DNA from: Methanoregula sp.
GTDB taxonomy: Archaea; Halobacteriota; Methanomicrobia; Methanomicrobiales; Methanospirillaceae
Reading direction: 5' to 3'
NCBI GenBank assembly: GCA_030653335.1
Contig: JAURZP010000540.1
Coordinates: 1 to 6,530, forward strand
DNA: 6,530 nucleotides
Shown piece after piece: positions 1 to 4,780 of the stretch. Every line of letters begins with the position of its first letter. Within the stretch, counting starts at the first letter, position 1. A program made the position numbers and the translations under genes. The notes below the pieces were generated by a model. It did no database searches, was not told where the DNA came from, and saw only the letters and a program-made list of their open reading frames with translations.

Positions 1-45
1 GGATAAAAGCTCATTTCTTTTATCATTGGTGATCTCAAAGTCCAT
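1..45 (-). CDS. rps24e: Ribosomal protein S24e, N-terminal fragment (runs off left edge)
   Basis: Only the first 15 codons are inside the window. They read MDFEITNDKRNELLS, the characteristic opening of archaeal S24e, a small-subunit ribosomal protein. An ATG at 45-43 is preceded by AGGAT at 54-50, a reasonable ribosome binding site with a spacing of four bases. A TATA box lies further upstream, so the gene probably starts its own transcript. The position just downstream of spt4 and the DUF359 kinase gene matches the usual order in methanogens, where S24e is commonly followed by S27ae. The identification rests on a short stretch, but both sequence and context agree. Confidence 0.85.
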   Translation of the reverse strand, partial: MDFEITNDKRNELLS

Positions 46-74
46 CGATATCCTGTAATTATTGGAAACCGGTT

Positions 75-82
75 TATTTAAA
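75..82 (-). promoter_or_regulatory. TATA box of rps24e
   Basis: The minus strand reads TTTAAATA at 82-75, a near-ideal archaeal TATA box. With the usual distance of about 26 bases, transcription would start near positions 52-56, giving a leader of only about ten bases before the S24e ATG at 45. This suggests that rps24e is transcribed separately from the upstream operon. The call rests on motif and spacing only. Confidence 0.55.
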
Positions 83-96
83 CTATGACCTTTTCT

Positions 97-114
97 GGAG
101 AATAACAATTCTCC
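97..114. repeat. 18-base palindrome (7-bp arms, 4-base loop) upstream of the rps24e promoter
   Basis: The plus strand reads GGAGAAT-AACA-ATTCTCC, a perfect 7-bp inverted repeat. It lies 15 bases upstream of the rps24e TATA box and downstream of the DUF359 gene. No T-tract follows it in the direction of transcription, so it is not a typical terminator. It could be an operator for the S24e promoter, or a hairpin at the 3' end of the upstream transcript. Confidence 0.5.
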
Positions 115-129
115 GGTATAAACGATACT

Positions 130-151
130 AAAAAGAGAAAAACGCTCTCTT
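130..151 (-). terminator. Probable terminator of the aIF2 gamma to DUF359 operon
   Basis: On the minus strand an AAGAGA / TCTCTT stem (151-146 and 138-133) with a seven-base loop runs into a five-T tract at 134-130, 19 bases after the DUF359 stop codon. Archaeal termination depends chiefly on the T-tract, and the weak 6-bp stem may be incidental. Its place between the last operon gene and the separate rps24e promoter supports the call. Confidence 0.5.
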
Positions 152-169
152 CGTGGTTAAAATGAGAAT

Positions 170-661
170 TTATGCATCGGAGCGTATAAAATGGTCAAGA
201 AAATTTTGTGCAGTCTGCTGTGCTTCACGGTTCACTGTGCGCATAACAACTCCTTTGTGGGGCTGACCATAGAGTACGATTGCCCCGAGAGGTGCTGCGA
301 GAATTAGCGGGATAACCGCGAGATCTTCTTCACCATCCACATTGATTGTTACCGGGGGATGGAGAACCGCATAAGTGAGCGCGTGGATCAATTCATCGGT
401 CAGGGTGCCGGCAGGGTTTTTAACGTTGATACATTCGCCCCGATGTGCAGGCATCTTGTTGCACGGCGATCTCATTGTATGCCCATCGATCACTGCAATC
501 GCGGGGGTGATCCCGTTCCTCTGGAGATTGTAGGTAACTACATCTCCCACAGCGTATACGCAACTTTTGGAAATGATGGGGAGGATCTCCTCAATACTCT
601 GGTGTAATTCGCCAAATGGCTCCTTGAAGAGCTTCCTGTGCTCTTTTGGAAGGGTGAGCAT
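170..661 (-). CDS. GTP-dependent dephospho-CoA kinase (DUF359 family)
   Basis: Predicted cytoplasmic enzyme of 163 residues, the usual family size. The DUF359 family was shown in Thermococcus to phosphorylate 3'-dephospho-CoA with GTP, the last step of CoA synthesis, replacing the unrelated bacterial CoaE in archaea. Family motifs visible in order are GDVVT (39-43), VIDGHTMR (57-64), NPAGTLT (82-88), GEEDLAVIP (110-118) and LYGQPHKGVV (130-139). The acidic residues in the first, second and fourth blocks fit metal and GTP handling (inference). The ATG at 661 shares one base with the TGA stop of spt4, and AAGGT lies just upstream, indicating translational coupling. A TTG at 664 is a possible but less likely start. 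It is the last gene of the operon. The assignment comes from family motifs plus the conserved neighbourhood. Confidence 0.88.
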   Translation of the reverse strand: MLTLPKEHRKLFKEPFGELHQSIEEILPIISKSCVYAVGDVVTYNLQRNGITPAIAVIDGHTMRSPCNKMPAHRGECINVKNPAGTLTDELIHALTYAVLHPPVTINVDGEEDLAVIPLILAAPLGAIVLYGQPHKGVVMRTVNREAQQTAQNFLDHFIRSDA

Positions 662-867
662 CAACGGACCTTCAATGCATAGCGGCCCGGAAGTTTGATG
701 CTCATCCGTTTTGCCACTTCGGAGTTTTCCGGATCAATGATAACGAGGTAACCGGACCAGTCCTCGCTTAAGTTATTGGTACCGCAGACAACACAGTTCT
801 CTCCATCAATTACACGGTGACAGTCGCGGCAGACCTTTCCCTGCTTCTTCTTATTCGCCGGCGGCAT
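661..867 (-). CDS. spt4: Transcription elongation factor Spt4
   Basis: A 68-residue zinc protein that pairs with Spt5 (the NusG homologue) and clamps over the RNA polymerase cleft to raise processivity. Two CxxC pairs, Cys13/Cys16 and Cys25/Cys28, form the zinc site. The block LSEDWSGYLVIIDPENSEVA and the ending GRYALKVR are typical of archaeal Spt4 and include the Spt5-binding strand. The length is normal. The ATG at 867 lies inside the end of rpo7, overlapping it by 17 bases, and is preceded by AGGGGGAAG as a ribosome binding site. Its stop overlaps the start of the DUF359 gene by one base. Placement next to the polymerase subunit Rpo7 is the classical archaeal arrangement. Confidence 0.95.
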   Translation of the reverse strand: MPPANKKKQGKVCRDCHRVIDGENCVVCGTNNLSEDWSGYLVIIDPENSEVAKRMSIKLPGRYALKVR

Positions 868-1489
868 GTTTCTTCCCCCTGCCCTTTGATCTCACCGGAG
901 TTTCTTTTGCTGCACCTTCAGGATGGTTTGCCTTCTCTTTTTCCTTGATCATCTCTTCTTCAAGCCAGAGTGCGGTACCGAGTCCTGCCTGCCTCATGGT
1001 CAGACCGATCTTGCTGTCACGTGGTTCCCGCTCGTTTAAGGAAAGTGTCACAACGCGGACGCGGACAACATCGCCAACACCGATAAATCTCTTAGACTCC
1101 TGGCAGATGAGCCGGGCGTTCTTTTCATCGTAGTTGATATATTCGTCTGAAATCTGGCTCACGTGAAGCATCGCATCGATGGGGCCAAGGCTCACAAATG
1201 CACCAAAGCTTGTGGTTTCGACAACCAACCCTTCGATGACTTCTTGTAATCCGAGCCTGAGTACCATCGCTTCAAACTTTACAGCGTAATATACCCCGCC
1301 GTCACCGGCTACGAGTTCTCCCTCTCCTACGTCATGCACTTTTGTTACGCAGATGAAGATTCCGATCTCTTTATCGATGCTGCCTTCCAGCTGCTCTTGC
1401 AAAACCTCAAGGATTACTTTTTTTAGTTTCTCGCCCAGCCTCTGGGGGGGCACCCGCACCTTATCCTCAAGCATCAATTTGTGATACAT
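851..1489 (-). CDS. rpo7: DNA-directed RNA polymerase subunit Rpo7 (E')
   Basis: This is the stalk subunit that, with Rpo4 (F), binds emerging RNA and helps open complex formation and processivity. It is homologous to eukaryotic Rpb7. Residues 1 to about 80 form the N-terminal tip domain (MYHKLMLEDKVRVPP). Residues about 82-166 form an S1 RNA-binding domain containing VVETTSFGAFVSLGPIDAMLHVS and a short Asp/Asn-rich loop. A charged, probably disordered tail of about 35 residues follows, ending in a basic stretch, so the protein (212 residues) is somewhat longer than the usual 180-190. The ATG at 1489 is chosen because GGAGGT at 1501-1496 is well spaced before it. An ATG at 1513 would add eight residues that do not look like the family. 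The gene starts four bases after the PIN gene stop and overlaps spt4 by 17 bases. Confidence 0.94.
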   Translation of the reverse strand: MYHKLMLEDKVRVPPQRLGEKLKKVILEVLQEQLEGSIDKEIGIFICVTKVHDVGEGELVAGDGGVYYAVKFEAMVLRLGLQEVIEGLVVETTSFGAFVSLGPIDAMLHVSQISDEYINYDEKNARLICQESKRFIGVGDVVRVRVVTLSLNEREPRDSKIGLTMRQAGLGTALWLEEEMIKEKEKANHPEGAAKETPVRSKGRGKKHAAGE

Positions 1490-1493
1490 TTTT

Positions 1494-1961
1494 TTACCTC
1501 CGTAAAATCTCAAGTTTTTTCTGATTCCTCAATGAAATTACACTGATACCCTGTGCAAACAGCGCGTCTCTTACGCGCCGGTCATTTGTAACTACCAGAC
1601 ACTTGTTTTGGACTGCATATCCGACTACCTGTGCATCAACCGATCCCACTTTCAGATCTGTATTCTGCACAATAGTGCATTTTTCGGCAAGTGTAAGGGC
1701 GCAGCGTGCAGCGACACCACCCCGGCCTTTCGCCCGGGCAAGTCCGTTTAACTCCTGCAATACTCCGTGGAGTACCAACGGGTCAAACGCCCCGATGAGC
1801 ATCCGAAGCTCATCGAAGAGATCGATCTGGAACTGTGCCGGCATCATGAGGGCGTTAGCGTCCAGAAGAACCTTTACTCTCCCAGCACACCCATCCCGAT
1901 TAACCGCCAGCGTGCTCCCACCTGCCGGCTGATAGCGATCCTGGAACCAATTTCTGCACAT
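1494..1961 (-). CDS. PIN-domain ribonuclease, FCF1/VapC-like; true start uncertain
   Basis: A PIN-domain protein of the type found between aIF2 gamma and rpo7 in many euryarchaea, often annotated as FCF1-like or rRNA-processing. PIN domains are metal-dependent ribonucleases. Counting from the ATG at 1961, the four acidic residues are Asp34 in LLDAN, Glu70 in LQELNGL, Asp109 in SVDAQ and Asp127 in TNDRRVRD. All are present, so an active fold is likely, but the RNA target is unknown. The conserved domain begins only at VKVLLDAN, at base 1877. The 28 residues before it are coded out of frame inside the end of aIF2 gamma and show no family character. No ATG, GTG or TTG occurs between 1958 and 1872. 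The codon at 1877 is GTA, with a GGGTG motif about ten bases upstream. The coordinates given use the only conventional start, although translation from about 1877 (127 residues) is biologically more plausible. Confidence 0.78.
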   Translation of the reverse strand: MCRNWFQDRYQPAGGSTLAVNRDGCAGRVKVLLDANALMMPAQFQIDLFDELRMLIGAFDPLVLHGVLQELNGLARAKGRGGVAARCALTLAEKCTIVQNTDLKVGSVDAQVVGYAVQNKCLVVTNDRRVRDALFAQGISVISLRNQKKLEILRR

Positions 1962-3109
1962 ACGGGTCGCTTCAGCGCAATCTCAACGTGATCTTTCTTT
2001 GTATTGCTCACAACCCCGACGGTAACTGCTGTACCGACAGAGAGCATCAGTGGTTCGCTGTGCTTGAGCGGTTCGATGATAAGTTCGCTTGTAGCTCCAA
2101 CAACCCGCTCCATCAGGGTTACACTGCACCGGATCTTCTCCCAGACCGGGGGTAGTTTACCCTCGTGTCCAAGCACCTGGCCGGCAAGAGCATCGCTTTT
2201 AGTCAGTGCCGGGTCGAGTTTTGTGCCCACACCGAGAAGTCCTCCGGGTGTTGCGGCTTCCACATGACTGGAACCTGCATTGATGGTGGTGATTGTTGTG
2301 GTAATGGGAATCCACTTGATCTTGTTCTCAACCTGCACCTGTCTGCCGGGGCGGATCTCGATCTTCTCATCTGCGCGGAGGATGCCCCGTATAAGAGACC
2401 CCCCTACGACACCGCCTTTCACATCTTTCCAGTTGCAGCCCGGTTTATTGACATCAAATGAACGTGCGATCAGCATTAAGGGTTCTGCATCCGGATCCCG
2501 TACCGGTTCAGGAATTGTCCCGTCAAGAGCCTGCACGAGTGCTCCCATGTTGATCCCCTTCTGGGAAGATACGGGCACGATGGGTGCATTTTCTGCTATG
2601 GTACCCTTGATAAATGCCTTAATCTCGTGGTAGTTATCGATCGCCTCTTTCTGGCTTACCACATCGATCTTGCTCTGGACAATGACGATATTTTTGATGC
2701 CGACAAGTTCCAGTGCCATTAAATGCTCTTTTGTCTGTGGCTGCGGGCATTTTTCACTTGCAGCAATCACAAGCATCGCACCATCCATCAGTGCAGAACC
2801 GGACAACATTGTCGCCATGAGTGTCTCGTGTCCGGGTGCATCAACAAATGATATGGAACGGAATGGTGTGCCGGTTCCACCACAGGCCGGGCATTCTGAG
2901 TGTGTGGAGAAGGCTCCTTCTCCTTCACATTTGTCGCACCGGTAAAATGTCGCGTCAGCATATCCGAGTCGGATTGAGATACCCCGCTTCACCTCCTCGC
3001 TGTGCCGGTCTGTCCATGTGCCGGTAAGCGCATTGACGAGCGTGGTTTTGCCATGGTCGACATGACCCACAACTCCTATATTGACACTGGGAACTGTCAC
3101 ATCATGCAA
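1874..3109 (-). CDS. eif2g: Translation initiation factor aIF2, gamma subunit
   Basis: The GTPase core of the heterotrimeric aIF2, which delivers initiator Met-tRNA to the small ribosomal subunit. It has 411 residues, the normal length. Domain G holds the P-loop GHVDHGKT (15-22), the switch I stretch with KRGISIRLGYA (41-51), a zinc knuckle with Cys58, Cys61, Cys73 and Cys76, the DAPGH motif (90-94) and a G4 motif reading SKID (146-149) instead of NKID. The G5 region is VSSQ (180-183) rather than the usual SAQ. Beta-barrel domains II and III follow from about residue 205, with the typical GGVVGGSLIRG and ending in GMGVLGE. The start is taken as TTG at 3109, 11 bases after AAGGAGG at 3127-3121. 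GTG at 3100 is the alternative, and no in-frame ATG lies nearby. It is the first gene of the five-gene operon, and its end overlaps the PIN reading frame. Confidence 0.95.
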   Translation of the reverse strand: MHDVTVPSVNIGVVGHVDHGKTTLVNALTGTWTDRHSEEVKRGISIRLGYADATFYRCDKCEGEGAFSTHSECPACGGTGTPFRSISFVDAPGHETLMATMLSGSALMDGAMLVIAASEKCPQPQTKEHLMALELVGIKNIVIVQSKIDVVSQKEAIDNYHEIKAFIKGTIAENAPIVPVSSQKGINMGALVQALDGTIPEPVRDPDAEPLMLIARSFDVNKPGCNWKDVKGGVVGGSLIRGILRADEKIEIRPGRQVQVENKIKWIPITTTITTINAGSSHVEAATPGGLLGVGTKLDPALTKSDALAGQVLGHEGKLPPVWEKIRCSVTLMERVVGATSELIIEPLKHSEPLMLSVGTAVTVGVVSNTKKDHVEIALKRPVCAEIGSRIAISRQVGARWRLIGMGVLGE

Positions 3110-3120
3110 ATGAAATCAAA

Positions 3121-3127
3121 CCTCCTT
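3121..3127 (-). promoter_or_regulatory. Strong ribosome binding site of aIF2 gamma
   Basis: The minus strand reads AAGGAGG, followed by TTTGAT. It is complementary to the 3' end of archaeal 16S rRNA. Its spacing favours the TTG at 3109 (11 bases) over the GTG at 3100 (20 bases). It implies that at least one transcript starts upstream of 3127. Confidence 0.65.
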
Positions 3128-3130
3128 ACT

Positions 3131-3138
3131 CTATAAAA
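3131..3138 (-). promoter_or_regulatory. TATA-like motif just upstream of aIF2 gamma
   Basis: The minus strand reads TTTTTATAG at 3139-3131. A start about 26 bases downstream would fall near 3109, at the TTG itself. That would give a leaderless message and leave the ribosome binding site outside the transcript. The T-run could equally act as a terminator for a transcript starting further upstream. The roles cannot be separated from sequence alone. Confidence 0.35.
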
Positions 3139-3160
3139 AGTTGCCAACCTGACCACCTTA

Positions 3161-3232
3161 CTTACGAATTGTTAATTATGCGTCGCGTAAGATACCGTAG
3201 TAATGCCAGATCCCACCAAATATCGACGCATA
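3161..3232 (-). other. Two interlocked inverted repeats, possible H-type pseudoknot in the aIF2 gamma leader
   Basis: Stem 1 is a perfect 9-bp pairing of TATGCGTCG (minus strand 3232-3224) with CGACGCATA (3185-3177). Stem 2 is a perfect 6-bp pairing of CTTACG (3191-3186) with CGTAAG (3166-3161). The order on the RNA is stem 1 left arm, a 32-base loop, stem 2 left arm, stem 1 right arm with no base between, a 10-base loop, then stem 2 right arm. This is the topology of an H-type pseudoknot with stacked stems. It ends 34 bases before the aIF2 gamma ribosome binding site. A role as leader RNA is inference, and chance pairing is possible. Confidence 0.35.
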
Positions 3233-3262
3233 GCTGATTATCATATAGATCGCTTGATACAT
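3176..3262 (-). CDS. Possible small hydrophobic membrane peptide, 28 residues
   Basis: This frame starts at ATG 3262 and ends at TAA 3178-3176, inside the gap before aIF2 gamma. The peptide starts MYQAIYMIISYASIFGGIWH and ends GILRDA. It could form one membrane-spanning helix with a short charged end. The frame is open upstream to 3316, where the residues (YFLICGIVF among them) are also hydrophobic, but no usual start codon lies there. A TATA box at 3312-3305 would start RNA near 3282, and a weak GGGA at 3274-3271 precedes the ATG by eight bases. It might be a real small protein, a leader peptide for aIF2 gamma, or the remnant of a longer decayed membrane gene. I do not recognise a family. 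Confidence 0.3.
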   Translation of the reverse strand: MYQAIYMIISYASIFGGIWHYYGILRDA

Positions 3263-3304
3263 AAATACAATCCCGCAGATCAGGAAATACTGAAAAGTTG
3301 CCGA

Positions 3305-3312
3305 ATATAAAA
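3305..3312 (-). promoter_or_regulatory. TATA box in the gap between the DUF2098 gene and aIF2 gamma
   Basis: The minus strand reads TTTTATAT at 3312-3305, with a purine-rich stretch (GAACGA) just before it, like a TFB recognition element. A start is predicted near 3282. That transcript would carry the small reading frame at 3262, the inverted repeats and the GGAGG of aIF2 gamma, so this may be the main operon promoter with a leader of roughly 170 bases. Confidence 0.45.
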
Positions 3313-3345
3313 TCGTTCAGGAATCTGATAAAATCCGTGGTTCAT

Positions 3346-3367
3346 AAAAAAGATTGAATCAGAAAAA
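3346..3367 (-). terminator. T-rich terminator after the DUF2098 gene
   Basis: Downstream of the DUF2098 stop, the minus strand carries TTTTT at 3367-3363 and TTTTTT at 3351-3346 in an AT-rich stretch. Archaeal polymerase terminates on such tracts without needing a hairpin. The position before the next TATA box supports the call. Confidence 0.4.
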
Positions 3368-3389
3368 TGTTAACTATTGGATGAGCCGC

Positions 3390-3683
3390 TTAACCCCCGC
3401 CCTCACAGCTCTGGTCGATATTTTTTAACGCTTCTGCCATTTCATTTCCCGCAGCAAACGCCAGTTCCCTCTCAATAACTTTTTTTGCATCTTCCCTGAT
3501 GGCGACTGTTGTTTTGTCAGAGCCGGATGCCGGGATCAGCTGGTCAATACGGTACAGGAGATTTGTACTGTCCAGCTCGGCAAATACCTCCCCACGAATG
3601 TGCTCGATGCGCAGGATTGTGCCAGATGTCCCGGTCCGTGGGTACCGCACTCGCATTCCCTTAACAATCTCTTCAGGTAACAT
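3390..3683 (-). CDS. DUF2098 family protein, unknown function
   Basis: A 97-residue soluble protein resembling the DUF2098 family, known chiefly from methanogens and without an assigned role. Residues 1-52 (EIVKGMRVRYPRTGTSGTI, then IRGEVFAELD and LYRIDQLIP) look like a small all-beta barrel of SH3/KOW type, judged from strand pattern. Residues about 58-90 form a charged helix. The tail is CEGGG, with a single Cys93. No signal peptide or membrane segment is seen. The ATG at 3683 lacks a clear ribosome binding site. A TATA motif 25-30 bases upstream points to a leaderless message. It lies 60 bases after the deacetylase gene. Family membership is moderately sure, and function is not known. Confidence 0.75.
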   Translation of the reverse strand: MLPEEIVKGMRVRYPRTGTSGTILRIEHIRGEVFAELDSTNLLYRIDQLIPASGSDKTTVAIREDAKKVIERELAFAAGNEMAEALKNIDQSCEGGG

Positions 3684-3707
3684 AGTGGAGAATGAGAACT
3701 TCCAATC

Positions 3708-3713
3708 TATAAA
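3708..3713 (-). promoter_or_regulatory. TATA box of the DUF2098 gene
   Basis: The minus strand reads CCTTTATAG, with TTTATA at 3713-3708. At standard spacing the transcript would start near 3684-3685, one or two bases before the ATG at 3683. Together with the absence of a GGAGG-like motif this suggests leaderless translation. Confidence 0.45.
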
Positions 3714-3743
3714 GGTATTTTTCTTGTGCGCCCAATCCTTTGT

Positions 3744-4721
3744 TCAGGTTGTCAATTTATTGAGTGCAGCAACAATTTCCTGTGTTGTCCTATGTGGCTC
3801 TCCCTCAGGTTCCAGAAGATCAAAAGACCCTTTGAGTGCAGAGAATATGGCAGCGATCGCATCACCATGCGAAGGGCCATATCCCCCTTCAAGAACAAGA
3901 GCGAGAGGATGATCCGTTGCATCCTGCATCATACGTGTAAGTGTGCTGAAATCTCCGGGAAATAACAACATCCCGCTTTTGGGGTCATCTGACAGCGCAT
4001 CCTGACCTGCAGAAACAATCACAGCATCCGGTCTGAACTTCTCAAGCGCAGGAACGAACGCCCGCTCAAAGACGAACCTGTAATCTGCAATGGTTGATCC
4101 CGGGCGCAGGGGTGCATTGATGGTGTAGCCCTTACCTTTGCCCATGCCGATCTCATCTACCCAGCCGGTGTGTGGGTATATATTTCCCTGGTGGATGGAG
4201 CAATAGAGCACCCGGTCATCCCGGTTAAAGATCTTCTGGGTCCCGTTTCCGTGGTGAAGATCCCAGTCGATTATCGCAACACGGTCAACCCGATCAAGCG
4301 CCTCTGCTGCGGCAATCGCCGCATTATTAAAAAGACAGAATCCCATCGCCCTGTCCGGTTCTGCGTGATGTCCCGGTGGGCGTACAAGGGCAAAGCTATG
4401 TTCACCATCGATTGAACGATGCACTGCATTAATTGCAGCACCGGCGGCAAAGGAAGCAACTTCGAATGACTCGCCTTTGACATAGGTGCTCTGGTCAATG
4501 AAATGTAGTCCCCCATGTGAGGAAAACTCGCGTATCATCTGGACATGTGAACGGGTGTGGACCCGGAGGAGATCTTCTTCTTTTGCAATTTCCGGTTCAA
4601 TGATCGGAATCCCATCAGGAACACCTGCACATGCTGCATAGAGGCGGGCGCTGCTCTCGTCATGGTTTTTGATATCATGCCGGGAGAAAATACCCCCGGT
4701 AATTGCTGAACACTTAACCAT
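3744..4721 (-). CDS. Histone deacetylase family protein (zinc-dependent deacetylase / acetylpolyamine amidohydrolase-like)
   Basis: A 325-residue cytoplasmic hydrolase of the arginase/deacetylase fold, which removes acetyl or similar acyl groups from amines. The active site is complete. RPPGHHA (114-120) gives the His118/His119 charge-relay pair, IDWDLHHGNGTQ (151-162) supplies zinc ligands Asp154 and His156, VSAGQDALSDDP (236-247) supplies ligand Asp241, and Tyr281 in LEGGYG is the transition-state tyrosine. The SAGFDAH motif of classical enzymes reads SAGQDAL here, so the pocket floor may differ. Methanogens have histones and acetylated metabolites, but the true substrate (protein lysine, polyamine or other) cannot be told from sequence. 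The ATG at 4721 has no strong ribosome binding site, and an AT-rich promoter-like region lies upstream. The gene is separated by 76 bases from aglB and 60 bases from the DUF2098 gene. Confidence 0.9.
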   Translation of the reverse strand: MVKCSAITGGIFSRHDIKNHDESSARLYAACAGVPDGIPIIEPEIAKEEDLLRVHTRSHVQMIREFSSHGGLHFIDQSTYVKGESFEVASFAAGAAINAVHRSIDGEHSFALVRPPGHHAEPDRAMGFCLFNNAAIAAAEALDRVDRVAIIDWDLHHGNGTQKIFNRDDRVLYCSIHQGNIYPHTGWVDEIGMGKGKGYTINAPLRPGSTIADYRFVFERAFVPALEKFRPDAVIVSAGQDALSDDPKSGMLLFPGDFSTLTRMMQDATDHPLALVLEGGYGPSHGDAIAAIFSALKGSFDLLEPEGEPHRTTQEIVAALNKLTT

Positions 4722-4745
4722 AATTGCTGATCGATACTATTATTT

Positions 4746-4766
4746 CCAATCTTTGAAAATGATTGG
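4746..4766. repeat. Inverted repeat CCAATC-N9-GATTGG upstream of the deacetylase gene
   Basis: The arms at 4746-4751 and 4761-4766 are perfect over 6 bp with a nine-base spacer. The repeat sits 25-45 bases before the deacetylase ATG, immediately downstream of the candidate TATA box, where a bound repressor could block initiation. The downstream arm with flanks (AGATTGGAA on the minus strand, 4752-4744) recurs in the promoter of the DUF2098 gene at 3708-3700. Confidence 0.35.
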
Positions 4767-4768
4767 CT

Positions 4769-4776
4769 TTTTAAAA
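4769..4776 (-). promoter_or_regulatory. Candidate TATA box of the deacetylase gene
   Basis: The minus strand reads TTTTAAAA at 4776-4769 within ATTTTAAAAAG. A start is predicted near 4746, giving a leader of about 25 bases. The motif is less ideal than the other TATA boxes in this window. Confidence 0.35.
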
Positions 4777-4780
4777 TGAG

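Noticed and set aside
1490..1513. Upstream ATG at 1513 for rpo7
   Set aside because: It would add eight residues that overlap the PIN gene end and do not fit the family. The ATG at 1489 has a well-spaced GGAGGT and matches known Rpo7 starts.
3280..3345. 21-codon minus-strand frame starting at ATG 3345
   Set aside because: It has no ribosome binding site, lies upstream of the predicted transcript start near 3282, and is not distinguishable from chance. It might be the front of a frame-shifted relic, mentioned with the small membrane frame.
3110..3389. tRNA or other classical RNA gene in the 280-base gap
   Set aside because: I looked for a cloverleaf, the T-loop GTTCRA motif and a GC-rich stable fold. 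Only the two interlocked inverted repeats were found.
3499..3912. Plus-strand frame of 137 codons across the deacetylase / DUF2098 junction
   Set aside because: It is antisense to two genes with clear family motifs, has no promoter of its own and resembles no protein family.
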